Shown: positions 51,664 to 63,886 of the stretch, in pieces
Layout of the letters: the number at the start of each line of letters is the position of its first letter
Position numbering within the stretch: position 1 is the stretch's first letter
Origin: Pisolithus tinctorius
Taxonomy: Eukaryota; Basidiomycota; Agaricomycetes; Boletales; Pisolithaceae
Length of the DNA stretch: 64,000 nucleotides
Reading direction: 5' to 3'
NCBI GenBank assembly: GCA_024663395.1
Contig: JANFAH010000004.1
Coordinates: 1,426,001-1,490,000, forward strand
Translations under genes and position numbers: made by a program
The notes under the pieces: model-generated
What the model was told of the DNA's origin: nothing
The model's input: only the letters and a program-made list of their open reading frames with translations
Database searches by the model: none

Positions 51664-54600
51664 TCAGAGAGAATCCTGAGAATGACGAGTAAGAGATCTG
51701 ACCATTTCCACAAAAACAGGTAATAGAAGGGGAATATGTTTCAGTTCTGGAGGCTGCAATCCACCAGGAGCATTTTTTTTGGCCTTCTGGGGAGCAGGCG
51801 AATTCGAGCCCGACTGCCCATGCATTCGAGATGCCAATGTGGCCTGGCGTACAGATGATGTACGCCCGTTGACCGATAGCTGTGATGACGATCGTCTCCT
51901 GGGTATAGGCGGACTAGGCGAAGAAGGCGCCAGGGGGGCCGACGGACGCGGCGGCAGTGGTTTGTCAAACTGTGGGGGCAGCGGCGGGACCGGTGGGAGT
52001 GCGCCACTTTCCTTGGAGCTCCGCGAACCTCGATCTTTATCCCTAACGAAGCTCATCGACCTTGCGTTCCGAAGTGAAAAAGTACGTTGGCGAACTTCCT
52101 GAGGCGAGGGCGCGTGAGACACAAACGGTTGGGTATTCTTCCTGGCGTGCATGGGTGAGACATTTACCGGCCGTGAGCTCCCTGGATGAGCGAGCGCTTT
52201 GGTAGGAGCAATTGGTTCAGGAAAGGACTGCTTGGAGGGGAGCAACTCCTCTGATGTTTCTTCATCCTCTTCGCTGTCTGTTCCGAAATCACTGCTATCC
52301 TCGTCGTCTGTTACGTCTTCTGACTCATCATCTTCGTCCTCTTCATCATCTTCACCGTCGTCCTCTCCATCTGCCTCCACAAAGAACTCGTTCTCGTTTC
52401 CTCTTGTGAACTCACCGATACCAATCTCCCTGGCAACACTATGCACAAAGGCTTCCGCCTCCTTAGCAGTGGCAGCATCGGCGTCGTCACCACTACCCCT
52501 CTCACCTCCAGCCTGCGAGCGCCAAAACTGTCTGCGCACACGTTCCTCGTGTACCACTTTCAGCGCGTAGTGATATCGTGCCACCCTATCCACCTCTTCT
52601 AGTATTGCAGCTCTCTCTTCGTCTCCTGCAGGTAACAATGTCTCCAATGAAATCTTACGTGCCGCCCCTTCGATTTCCGTGCCCGAACCCACACCATCCC
52701 GTGCGATGGTAAGGAACCGCTCGATCCAACGCATGAGGCCGTCAAAAAGTCCCGCGCCTTTGGAATGTACATTGTGTACGAAAGTGTAGAAAGCTTGTTC
52801 ATGTCTGTTCACGAGGTCGACAAAGGCTTGGACGGTTTGAGTAGGGTCTGTTTGGGAAACTGAACGACGCCACAGTCAAGACTGAAGGATCTTAGGGGAA
52901 AGCTAGATCAAGAAACTTACGATCTTCGGTTTGTTCTACTGTCCGGATGAGGTCATTGATGAAGTTCTGGAGATCCCCCAACGAATCAGCGATGCTGGCC
53001 GCCCGATAAACCTGTGCAAGCGGCGCATAGAAAATGGTGATGATATCTTTCAGCAAGTCCGCCGTCACGCCCTAACAACCTCATCAGCGTGTGGACGCAA
53101 CAGACGCACGACACCCTTACTTCGAAAATGAGCGCGATCAACTGCTCCCGATCTCTGAGCCTCGAATATAATCTCACCAGCGTCTTCAGGTCCTCAAATA
53201 ACCACACCTCCTCGTCCGATGGACCCTCGTCATCGCTATCCTCGCCCCTCTTCTTCCTCTCTCGTTCCCATGTCTCCCACTTACGTCCAGCCTGCTCAAT
53301 CCGCGCGAGTTGCACGCGGCTCAACACAGGCTCCTCTCTTCCATGCATAATGGCACGCAAGAGATGGACGTTATCGGTGACCGCCGAGGCGCGATAAAAA
53401 TCCTGTACCTCACGAGGCGCGTAGACGAACGCACGAACCTTGTTGCATAATACGGGATCACCAATCTTCTCAGACACGTGTTGGATGTAGGTCGAGAGGG
53501 ATTTGACTTCTTCGGAAAGGGAGGAAGTAAATAGCCTACAGGTTGCTAAGTGGATGTGGTGGGTAGGGGAAAGAGAGTGCACTACCGTTGCAACAGACTT
53601 CGACCGCCAAAAGGTTGGGCGAGGAAAATATCCAAGACAGCTGCCCTCGTGTGAGCGTGACGTACATCCTAGTTAGTATAACGTACTCCGTATCATCCCG
53701 ACAGGGTTGCTGATCTTTAAGGCTGCCTTGAGGACGAAGTAGGGCATGAGACCATGTGTGCGCTTGAGACTCGCAAACGTCTCGGAAGAATTGTCGGATG
53801 CCACGTATGTCTGAAATAACGTTGAAGCAAGGCTACGTCCCGAGAAATCGTGAGCACGACGCGCTCTGAGCCACCTGGTCAAACAACGCACGATATCCTA
53901 GCCCACTCAATTACAGCCTGGTAATTTTTGGGCAACTGCTCAATACTTGGGGTAACCTTGATGATGGCAAAGACCTGCATGAGGCCATCCTTTCCGATGA
54001 TCTCTCCCTTGACGCTGCGGACAGAATCACGCAAACCATCGATGCGGACACTTATCTCGTGTGCGAAACGTCTGCGGCCTTCGTCTCTGACATAGTCAGC
54101 GTCTTCGCGGCGTCGCGCGTCCTCCTGTTCCGCCGGCGTGAGTCTGGTGGGACCGCTGAGAAGGAACGAGCGGAGGACGGGCGAGGAGGCAAAGGTAGGG
54201 TTGGCGAGCAGAGTGTGGAGATAGCCACGGAGGGTAAGGCGATTCTTCTCGCGTGAAAGACGCTCAGGACGTTGCGATTGAAACGGGCCGTATTGCCGTG
54301 AATTACTGTAGTGAGCGCCAGGTATATGAGACGGCTGCGAGAGAGAGTCTTGAGAGAGGTTGAATGCACTTTGTGAGGGTGACTGGGCCGGCGTCGGGGA
54401 GGATACGTCGACGGCAGTACGGTCTTTAGCCGGAGGAGGCGGGACGAGTTCGTCTTGGTGAGCTTTGCACAACTGATAGTGGATAAGAGTCGACTAGTGT
54501 TCTGGTAACTCGAGTGATACGCACCTCATCTGCAAGCGTCTTGAAGTCTCCGTATCGGCGGGAGACGCAGACCTCTCTGTCTTTGGACAGACGAGTGCGG

Positions 54601-55329
54601 ATGATGAATTCCTGAAAAATGATAAGGGACTTCTGTGGCGGGGGAATGAGGGATGACACTGACTTCGTGCACGCGACTCCTAACCCGGCCCTTGTCGGTG
54701 ACGGTGCGAATGCAGACAATGTTGACGTCGAAGACATCCCTTCGTTTCTTTCGTCTGTTCTTCATGAGGCTTTCTATTCTGTCCAGGTCCGACTGTGATA
54801 GTCTGACGACTTGCTCCGGCTCTACGAGTTTGGTGCCTGAGCTGAACAACATGGCAAGGTTGCGCTCGACCTTCGCTAGGATCTTGAGGCGGGTAGCCTC
54901 GATGGTCTCGTCATCGTCTGCGTCTTCGATGAGAATAGTTGGAGAAAGGTTTCTGGCAAAAACGCTAGCTACGAATGGCTGTAGTTTATCAGAGTAAAAA
55001 TCCTTGGGTGCCGCGGCCATGAACGGGAACGTGAGCACGAAATGTCTGAAGATGTATCTGAGGAACGGAAGATCGAGTTTCTGAGCAGACTTTTGCGGCG
55101 GCGAAAAGGGTGGACCGAGGTAGGCGAGGGTGGACGCGTTGTCGGCTGGTGCATTGGTGATGTCATCGAGTTCCTTGTGCAGCTGGAGTTGGATGAGGGA
55201 TTTCTTGAGGTAGTGGGCCCGGATGGGCGTGAGGGTGGTGGGTCCGTCTTCTTGAACGACGTCTTGCTGTGTTTCTGGCGTTGCTGGCACCGGGCGGGTT
55301 GGACGGGCAGGCCGTGACGAGGAGGACAT
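51664..55329 (-). CDS. PX-domain protein with DUF3818 (Lec1/YPR097W-like)
   Basis: The yeast relative YPR097W (Lec1) binds phosphoinositides and is linked to lipid organisation. The first exons are 55329-54664, 54611-54525, 54472-53889, 53832-53683 and 53645-53586; more follow down to the stop at 51664-51666. The N-terminus has a PX-associated helical region (IRAHYLKKSLIQLQLHKELD, LPFLRYIFRHFVLTFPFM). A PX domain reads EFIIRTRLSKDREVCVSRRY with a proline-rich insert, and the DUF3818 region includes THGLMPYFVLKAALKISNP and VLDIFLAQPFGGRSLLQR. The C-terminal third has a strongly acidic Asp/Glu run and a Pro-rich tail with two PPLPP-type motifs. The intron at 53682-53646 would be only 37 nt, so that junction is provisional. 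Its start is 79 bp past the stop of the upstream same-strand gene. Confidence 0.82.
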
Positions 55330-55408
55330 GGAGTGAAGGGAAATGACTGTGGCTGTGCGATAATGTCGCTAAATGTACGGAGTATTTACAGGGGCTGCAG
55401 TAATGTCG

Positions 55409-55931
55409 TCATGCACTGTTGGGTGTATACACTTTATGACCTTTGTACGTCCTCCTGTTTGGCTCGTCCAAGAGCTTTTTGAGCTTACCGGCGACTTCTT
55501 TGACGCCCTGCCGACAATCTTCCATGCCTCTCCAAGTGCCTGCGACGCTCCAACACTCTGAACATGCTTTCGAGGCCTCGTTGAAGGTCTCGAGTTCGAG
55601 CTCGTCTCTGTGATGCAATACGACAACAACATCTGCGAGTTGGTTGAATCCGGTCTGCCAGGTGACGATGCCACCCTCAGAGTTTGTGGATGTGTCTGTT
55701 AGGAGATAGGAGGACGCAAGCCCGATCGCGCGCCTGAGGATGGACTGGTCGATCGTGCCTGACTCGCGGGTCATGCGGGCGATCACGTCCACTACGAATT
55801 GCGCGTAGTCAGTAGGCTACGGGAGGGATGCCGGGTGAGTGAAGTGGGGGGCTGGTGGGTTGTGAGCTACTGACCGGCATGTCTAATTCAAAGTGAATCG
55901 GATTGAGTAGGATGGGTTGATGATGCTCCAT
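55409..55931 (-). CDS. Small unrecognised helical protein
   Basis: Two exons, 55931-55875 and 55816-55409, joined by a 58-nt canonical intron, encode 154 residues. The start MEHHQPILLNPIHFELDMP joins to PTDYAQFVVDVIARMTRESG. The rest looks all-alpha (IDQSILRRAIGLASSYLL, WQTGFNQLADVVVVLHHRDE, GVKEVAGKLKKLLDEPNRR). There are no catalytic motifs, signal peptide or membrane segment. It reads as a genuine conserved-type gene because codon use is regular and the frame closes, but I cannot name it. It lies between divergent CCDC47 and the downstream PX-protein gene, 79 bp from the latter's start. Confidence 0.65.
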
Positions 55932-56116
55932 GAAAGTGGGTGGACAGACTTGCCTGAATTTCGAAACGCCCTGCTGGTCTTTTACCAGTGCTACCAAGGG
56001 GTGGTAAGCGACTCGATCTCTGGTACATTCGGGCCATCCGCTCCGCCGGCATTCCCCGAAAGATACTCTCCGGATTCCCCGGGATTCAAGCGTCAAGCCT
56101 CGGCCGCCATTCCCCC

Positions 56117-57374
56117 ATGGCCTCTCTGCTCGTCCCCCCTCCGTATTCCTTGCCAGACCATTACGACGGCTGGCAGTTGTCCTGGAAGTTCCTCGTGTTC
56201 AGACCAGCCAGTATGTCCCCCCTTCTCACTGTCTTTCCTTGCCTGTCATCTCAACATGGTGAGTTAGTCTTACGCGTCCAGGCATGTCTTCTTCTCGCAC
56301 TCCTGGTCTACGCCGGACTCTCCCTCTACGGAAAGACCGCCAACGCGCGCAAGGCCAACAGATTTTATTCTGTTGTGCTTCCACTCTTCTCTCAGCAGTT
56401 TTCTAAACCAACGTCCGGGCTCGTATCAGACGGTCCCTCGGACTTTTTCGTCTTCTCGACCGGTCGACGCGCCATCTCTTCCCTCCACACCGTTCTCGCC
56501 CTTCGGCCGCGTCATGATCTACTACAGTTCATCTGGCAGTACCTCTGGTCTGCATATGACCTGCGCTATGAGCCTTTTGATGCCCTCACTTTCGACTTCA
56601 CCCTCGATAGCGATGCAGCTGCAGCAACGCCCGATTTTATTTGGGCTGTCATGCGCAAGTCGGAACTCACAGTCATCCGTGACCAACGCTGGGACTTGGT
56701 ACGCATCCGTTCAATTTCATTCGCACTTCTTTGATGCCCTCCACACAGCAGACATTTACTCGCACGACCAACCATCCAGGCCTCGACTCCACCCTCTCCG
56801 TTATGTCGGAGTTCGCAGACGTGACAGAAACGCTTGTGAAACTCGCTCCGTCTAGGGACTCTACACCACTTCTTACCCTCATCTCCTCTGCATTGCCCTA
56901 CCTCCGTGTCTTCTCCATCACGGATCAGCCAGAGGAGCGTCCATCTGCATCTGCTCTTGCCACCAAATCGAAACGTGTCATTCTCACCTTCGACTTGCCA
57001 GACGACGCCCAAGGTGTCAACCGTATCTTGCCACTTTTGGAGGGTACTTTCGCACTTGTAGACCTTCTCGCCACAGGCAGAGTCACTTTCCGCCCTGAAA
57101 CACGTGCCAAAATCCGGAAGATCCGTGAAGACGTCGAAAAAAATGTCAAAGAAGAAGAAGAAAAGGAGAAGAGAGAAGAAGTGCTCGAGGACAGGCGTTC
57201 CGCGAAACGCAAGGCTGAAGAAGAAAGATTCGCGAAGCTCAGCGCGGCAGACCAGAAGAAGGTAGCATATTTCTCGGCTTACCGCGTCTCCTTCTGAATA
57301 TTGTCTAGGCTTTGGAGCGAGAACGGAAACGTGCCCTCAAGAAATCGCAGGGAAAGCTCGTCCGCAAAGTTTGA
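56117..57374 (+). CDS. CCDC47: CCDC47 homologue (PAT complex, ER multipass translocon)
   Basis: CCDC47 (DUF1682) is an ER membrane protein that helps insert multipass membrane proteins. Exons: 56117-56210, 56268-56698, 56749-57261, 57309-57374 (367 codons). A single hydrophobic segment (ACLLLALLVYAGLSLY, about residues 36-51) follows a short N-terminus. The family blocks QFSKPTSGLVSDGPSDFFVF and STGRRAISSLHTVLALRPRH are present, and the protein ends in a highly charged coiled coil with a basic tail (KKALERERKRALKKSQGKLV), the CCDC47 hallmark. The first intron (56211-56267) was chosen because it joins FRPA to ILRVQ; reading through is open but adds an unlike insert. Confidence 0.87.
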
Positions 57375-57692
57375 GCGTCTGCCGGGTTCGTGCAATCCTG
57401 TGAATTAGGAAGTACATGCAATCTGTCCGTCACTTCGAAGTCTCGGCATGCTCAGCCCTCGCCGATGCCCCCCATTGAATTGCGTAATTTGTTTGCACAT
57501 GTCGTGTACTCTCCGCTTTAGCGATTATTATTGCGCCAATGGTGAGAAGACAAAAAAAAAACTGAAATGATGAAACGGGACGGAATTGATTGGCTGATGC
57601 TAAGTTCGGGTACAGATGGTTAGTAGTAAACACTTCGTGATTAACCGATAGTCTTCATTAAAAGTTCACTGGGTGTCCCACGTTACAACTAT
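57375..57692. other. Convergent intergenic region, CCDC47 / STB6-like
   Basis: This 318-bp gap lies between two converging genes and holds a poly-A tract near 57551-57559. No gene or structured element is recognised. Confidence 0.5.
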
Positions 57693-60600
57693 TTAGCTTC
57701 CTGCCGAGTCGCCGGGCATATCCCCAACACCGACCACGCTGGCCTGCGCTCCTGGTCCTATGCGTCGCGAAAACCCAAGTCGCGACCCCCAACTCGTCAA
57801 CACTCTTAATAACCACATCGGCATCACCCATTGGCGCTCCTCTTCCTCCTCTTCCTCATCCTCCACGCGGCCAGAGACATCCTCGTGCCCGCCTTCGCTC
57901 TCCGTCTCCGTCCGCTCACCTTCATAGAACGACTCGTTGTCGGTATCAGAACCTCCAGCACGCCTATCCTCTTCTACATCCTGTTCTGTCCTCCCGCTCG
58001 CGTCCACAAGCCGCTTGTTCCCATCCAGCGTCCACTGCACAAGTCTTCTATCCCGGTCTCTGATCCTGCTCGATCTCCGTCGCAGTCGACTCGGTGCACT
58101 AATGGCACCGGTTCCCGTATTAGCCGAGGTTGTAGTCCCATCACCGAATACCTTCGCACGCAACTCCCAAACCTTCGCCCGCAGTGCACGTGTACTTGCC
58201 CACATCTCTCCCACACGCAACTGCGCCGTCTCGTACTGAAGTGCCGCGACGGGGGGGAGAGGGGGGAACATCTGCAGGATTGCAGCAAGCGACCTCGGAG
58301 GGGCTGTCGTCGACGTGCTTGTATAAGCGCTTTGTGATGATAAAGCACCTTGGGTAGCAACTGTCCTCGTGAGCGTTTTGATGATAGGATCGTGATTTTC
58401 GTATGCCGTCCGGAGGGAAGCATTAGTGTGCGAGAGCGTGTTTGTAAAATACTATGTGGAAATCGAGTGAAGGACCGGTCAAGGGAATTCGGCAACAGTT
58501 ATCTTACCTCGAGACATTTGATCACTCCGTCTAAATGGGCCTCCCGTCTCCGCATGACAAGAATTTGACCACACAACTCCACGTCTATTTGCATCCACTC
58601 CACACGCAACACAGGAGCATTTCTGACAGAATCCAGATCATGGAAAGTGTGTCGCCTAAAGAGAGCCACATCTCAGCATGTTCACGAAACGAAACGACGA
58701 CGACTAACCGGCAGAGCCTTCTCCCATGCTTCCGAATCTCTTCTTCAAGGACCCTTCCACACCTCTTCTTAATCCCTCGGTCCAACTCCTGTCTCTCGCA
58801 GACCGGCAATCTGCAATTGCCAGGTCCCAACCAGAGCTCTCCTCTTACACTTGGTGCTTGTGCACTCCCGGTTCCTCTAGGCTCCTGTGCATGTTCGCCA
58901 CTATATTGCTTCGGCATGCCCATCCCAACGAGGTTCGCAGAGCTTACATCTGCAGACTCCGCTAGCATGAACGGATGATGTGAGCGTGAGATGGCTAGTG
59001 GAGTAGCATAAGATTTAAACCGTGAGCAAGACATGGAGACGAACATATAGGTGATACCTGTCCGCTACTGGGCAGCTCATCTTCATCATTTGCCCCACTG
59101 TCTCTGACAATAAATGCGAATCAATAACGTCAGTACCGGATGAGGTGCTTACTGCGGGAGGGTGTGCGTAGAGATGCCCAAACCTTTTACTTCAGACGCA
59201 GGGTAGACGTGTCCGGATGAGGAAGATTGTGCAGACAATGGGATGGCAACGGACGACGCGCGACCCGAGAACTTCCCTAGTCCAGGCAAGTCCACCGAGC
59301 GCTTCGACCGGTTTATCCTGCACGCCCACGAGGTGAACAAAAGAGATAACAAAACTGCAGTTTACCAACCCTGCCCACATCTCTAATTTCTTCTGTACCT
59401 TTCCGGACCACGCCCCTCCAAACGCCAACTCGTCCTCCCCGTTGCTCTTCACCGCAGGATCTTCGATATCGCTCAGTGTCGGCCTGTCCTTATCCTTCCA
59501 GTTTGCATCGCGTTCCCTTTCCCGTTCATTGCGCACTAGACGCGCCCACTTCCCTTCAGCTCGCTCTCGCATCCTCACTAGCGCCTCCACCTTCCCACCC
59601 CATAGTGCTCTCACACTCCCCGCTACCTTTTCCTTCTCGTCCATGACATCCATATGCTCCTTCCAGCTCTCCGTATCTCTGCTCCCCCTGTCCTTCTCGC
59701 GCTCTCTGTTTCGGTCCCGTCCGCTCAGTACGATCCTTATCAGTGACCCTAGATCTGCGATGGGACTAATAATACCTCCAACACCCACACTCGTGCGCGA
59801 GACAAGACCCATCACTCTTCCTCCTAACCCCTTCTTCTCCTCATCCGTTGCGTCCTCCTCCGACGTCGGGCCGACATCCAGCTTTGATAAGAGCACCCTG
59901 TGCACGCGCCGTGAATCTGCGTGCCGGAGCTTCTCGTGTGCGGAGAGCATCGTGGTGTGGAGAAGAAACGTAAGGTACACTTTGGCCGCACTGGAGCCGT
60001 ATGGGTTCAGGCTGGCACTGGCGTGTGCGGAAGACCCGGGCGAACCCACACTATTGGACAAGCTGAAAGCCGTGGCAGAAGGTAATGGTGCGGCAGGGAC
60101 GAGCGCAGGACCCGTGAGCTGGGTCGCACTTGAGTACCCACCTAAGGATTGTGATTGCGCATATGAAGCGAGGGCAACGAGGAACTCGTGAGGATGCAGG
60201 AAGGGATCCTTTGGAACGCCTTGTACTAGGGTACAAAGTTTGTTTCGGGCAGATAGCACGAAAGAAAGCAGTAATGAAATCATATTGGGATCTGCTATTC
60301 GTTCCGTTGCCTAGGGCGAATCGTTTGGTCATGCGTCAATTAGACAGGATAAACAACAAGCTCACCTCAAACCCAGGAACTTTCTCGCCGATCTCGGCTC
60401 CCCATCTTCTTATTCCCTCTACAGTTACATCACACAGCAAGCCATCAAACATGGGCCTAAGTATAGGCGGAGACGGCAATGGGAACAGTCCACAAATAGC
60501 GAGTGCAGCCTGAACGAGCTTGACCAGCTCGAGCACATACAAGGCGAAATATGGATTCCGCGATGAAGAAGTCGTCATCAGCGCGCTCGTTTGGGATGCA

Positions 60601-61722
60601 TTGGAGTGATGGAGACTGACGACGCTAGGTTGATTAGAACTGGCGGGGAAATGCGGTCCCTCCGCAGCAGCTGTCGAGAGGGAAAGCGACGTCACTGGAT
60701 GCGAATATGCGCGGGAGTGGGTGCGCGAATGCGTCATAGGCCTGTACGCACTCGCCGGAGGGGGTGCATCCGAGAAGAAATACATGGACTTGAAACGCTC
60801 CTTGGTCGTTTCGCTACCACGCCGTGAGTAACAAGACGATGTCCATATAATGCACGACAATCTCAGACCTTGGTTCATCGAGCGTGACTGCACCTCGACC
60901 GCTACATCCCATACGAAGGAGATTTATATTTGAATATAATCTGTCTTGCACGGCAAGGAAATCCCCGTCAGGTATATGGACTATGGTGTAGTCCGAGCGA
61001 AAGTGAGCCAGAGAAGTGACCATGAGGGTTCCTTGTTGGATCTAATCCTACGGTTAACTGACTGAAACCAGATACATACCCCCAAGGATAAGCAACTTGC
61101 CTGCTTTGGTCGCCCGCCGACCTGTTTTCGGAGATGCTGAACCGCGGCGGTGAATTCGTCCACCGCCTCTAAATATGACAACCCCGCCATCGGACTTAGT
61201 GCGGTGACGACGATCTGTGTAATAGCCCCTGCGGCATCAAAGAGATGCACGGATGGAGAAGGGGTATCCAGCTGCACGTGCCTTGTGAGAAGGGTCGCCA
61301 GTGTACACGGCCAACAGCGTCACAGGTCGGTTGCGTTCGACGACCCTGTCCAAGCAGAACTGTGAGACACACACAAAACGAAACGTGATCAAGTTGTACC
61401 ACTTCTCGACTGCGTAGACTTGGTAACCCGTCAACTCCATGCGCTCCACGACGATCTCAAAGCGGGACTTGAGGCCAATCCAACGTTCTCCATCGCCCTC
61501 TACGTCTACAGCCACGGCGCCCTTTTCCATCGTCGCCGCCGCTGAGCCGGACCGGGAACGTATAAGTTTGCCGGAGGGTTGTTTCGGGCGAGGTGAACGC
61601 GTCGGTACATTGACGGGAAAGGGTGGTAATACGCTATGTATGTTAGTAGAGTTGGGTATTCTAACCGTCGGCATGAGCAGACGCAGCTGCTTGTCCACCT
61701 CTGCCGTCGCCGTGCTCGCCAT
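57693..61722 (-). CDS. STB6-like protein (Sin3-binding family)
   Basis: Yeast Stb6 was found as a Sin3-binding protein; its molecular role is unclear. The N-terminal STB6-type domain is built from exons 61722-61400, 61345-61282, 61214-61101 and 61041 onward: VERMELTGYQVYAVEKW, VTLLAVYTGDPSHK, TLMVTSLAHFRSDYTIVHIP, NINLLRMGCSGRGAVTL. Downstream come LYVLELVKLVQAALAICGLF, DGLLCDVTVEGIRRWGAE and MISLLLSFVLSARNKL, all in family order. The C-terminal half is highly charged with Arg/Asp/Glu runs and two Trp-rich stretches. Two introns, 61281-61215 and 61100-61042, appear to use GC donors (the second is CAG|GCAAGT); using them recovers the family spacing exactly. The ATG at 61722 is the first in frame. 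Later exon borders were not all resolved. Confidence 0.8.
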
Positions 61723-62171
61723 GGCAGACAAGGCGAGAGAAAGAGGTATTTGCCCTAAAAGGGTCTCTCCAAGTCACTCATGCACGTGATTATTACCGAT
61801 GGAGGGGATCATCGATCAGCGTTTGAGGCTCAAAAAGGAGTCCCATCCCCTCGAAGTTGTAAATGTCTACGTGTTATTGAGTAACGAGCTACTGTGAATA
61901 TCCAAAACAACCAAAAACCCAGAACAAAAACCAAGTGTGAGCGCTTGCAGTCAGATGGTAGTGGTGCAGTGCGGAAGGGTTACATGACTGAGGTCAGATG
62001 CAAATGAGATACATTGAATGGTAATATGGCATAGTCTGGTTGTGTAGAGTGGGAATATGTGGAATACATGTGAGAAAAATGCATGCAGATGGTCGAACCA
62101 AGGATGGCGTCATAGGACAATACAGCCACTGGAAAACCACCTGCAACCATGATCAGTTCAAGATCTACATT
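61723..62171. other. Intergenic region upstream of the STB6-like gene
   Basis: No gene is recognised in this 449-bp gap. One CACGTG lies at 61784-61789, 62 bp upstream of the STB6-like start codon, and the rest is the 3' flank of the RING-LON gene. Confidence 0.5.
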
Positions 62172-63886
62172 TCACATACCATATCGCCAAACCCACCAAT
62201 TACTGTTTAGCTGCTCGATCCAACCAACCACCATCCTCAGCCTTAACCGCGCGCTCTTGACCGGTAACAATTTCGCTTTCTCGTGCTCGTCGATGGGTAA
62301 AACCATTCCCATCCAGAAGGAGAAAGCCCCTGGATTGTTATCCGGTGGCTGTGGACCGTATGTGTGGTTCAGCCGTTGCACCACCCACGGCGCTGTTCCC
62401 TCGCACAACTGCGACAGGAACGCATGGCACGCTGTCATCAATGCCTCGGTCGACAGACACCGTTGACTCGAGTTCGAAGGCGAAGATCTTGACCAGCGCG
62501 TGGCACTTCGTGGAGAACGCGTGGGCATTACGCGTGTGAGCAGTATGGGAGACGGCGGACGTGACACAAACGACGGAACACGAGAAGATGAGGGAATAGG
62601 TGACTGAACCTCTTCGGTTGCCCACTCGCCTAGGTCATCGTCATAATCGTCAATCCTCTCCACTCTGCCGACCATGTACCCGTCCAGCGAGTCGCGTTCG
62701 AGGATTCTAAACCGGTGAATGCCCCAAGTTTGCACCATACTTCGACCATCGGCTAACATCTGCACGCTTCGTATTTCATGCATGGTACCAAAATCCGACC
62801 CCGCGGTTGTACCGTGCCCCGATAGCGGAGCAGCACGGGGTGGCATGATCATTCCAAATGCGGGGAAGGGACTCTCGAGGCACCGACGCAGCATCAATCG
62901 GTAACGCGGCTCGAAAAAGTGAAGAAGAGTGGGCATGCCGGGAAATGAAAGCTGGCAGACGAATATAGGCGTGTCGAGACGCGCATGTCTCTCTGCGTTC
63001 TCTATGGCCTCGCCACGACTTGCATAGTCGTCAGCATACGCCTTGAGGACTGCTAGGGTTAATGCATCATGAGAGACCCGCGGGATGGAAAAGTGGCGTA
63101 ATGAACGCGTACGAAGGGAGAGTAGGACCTTATTATGAGGATGTTCTTGAAAATAGGCAAATCCAGGAAGGTCCTCCCGACAGAGTGGACAGAGCATGCT
63201 GTGATCTAGTGATTTTTGTAGGCACTTTGAGCAGAATGTCTGGGGTGATGATGAATGGCACGAAACAAGGGGTGAGGGAGAGCAAGTAGACATACGTGTT
63301 CGCAGGGGGTCGTGACGGGTTGATAAAGGAGCATGAGACAGATTTCGCATGTGAGTTCTGCGGTGAGGGCTTTGCTAAATTCAGCAAGAGTGTCGATGGG
63401 ACGAGAAGAGGGAGGGGGATCGAGAGTGGAGGGGGCCTGGGCCAGCATCCGTGCGTTGCTCCGTGGAGTCGGAGCTTGTGACTGGGGGGAAGACGGCCAA
63501 GCGTCCGGCGCGCCGGAGTCGTCGTCCCGGTCGGATTCGTCATCCGAGCAGGACGAGGCATCCTGCCCACCCAAACCGCTGTGGCGGAGGAGTTGTATGA
63601 TATTATTTATGCGAACATCAAGTCTGGGATGGGTGTGGAGCGCGGACGAGTCATCTTCGGGGGGGTGAGGTGCAGCGAAGAACGCGACGCGCGATGAAGA
63701 TGGTATGTTTGGCGTAAACTCTTGATGCTGGGCGGTGGAACAGGTCGGGATGGGGCAAACGGACGATGAGATGTGAGCAGAGCATACGGTATGACCACAG
63801 CGAAGAGTTGTCGGTGCTACGAGGAACGCGGGAGGGGTGCAGAGGGGGCAGAAGAACAGAGAGAAGAGTTCGGAGGGGTAGGACAT
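62172..63886 (-). CDS. LONRF-type protein: RING finger(s) plus Lon substrate-binding domain
   Basis: LONRF proteins are probable E3 ubiquitin ligases that recognise substrates with a Lon-like N-terminal domain. Two exons, 63886-63296 and 63239-62172, give 552 codons. An N-terminal cysteine pattern (CPLC, CGHTVC, CPIPTC) resembles a first RING. The second is a full C3HC4 RING near residues 178-215: CEICLMLLYQPVTTPCEH then TFCSKCLQ and CPLCRED, split by the only intron. The Lon substrate-binding region follows (PIFVCQLSFPGMPTLLHFFE, PRYRLMLRRCLE, FGTMHEIRSVQMLADGRSMV, GIHRFRILERDSLDGY). A tail block GAFSFWMGMVLPIDEHEKAK is typical. The peptidase domain of Lon is absent, as expected for LONRF. 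Confidence 0.92.

Noticed and set aside
52199..52570. Serine-rich plus-strand open frame
   Set aside because: It is the antisense shadow of the Asp/Glu run in the PX/DUF3818 gene.
56211..56267. Open read-through after FRPA in CCDC47
   Set aside because: The sequence is open but has a canonical donor and acceptor, and splicing gives a smoother family match.
59442..60191. Long Ser/Leu-rich plus-strand open frame
   Set aside because: It is the reverse of the charged region of the STB6-like gene, which has family similarity.
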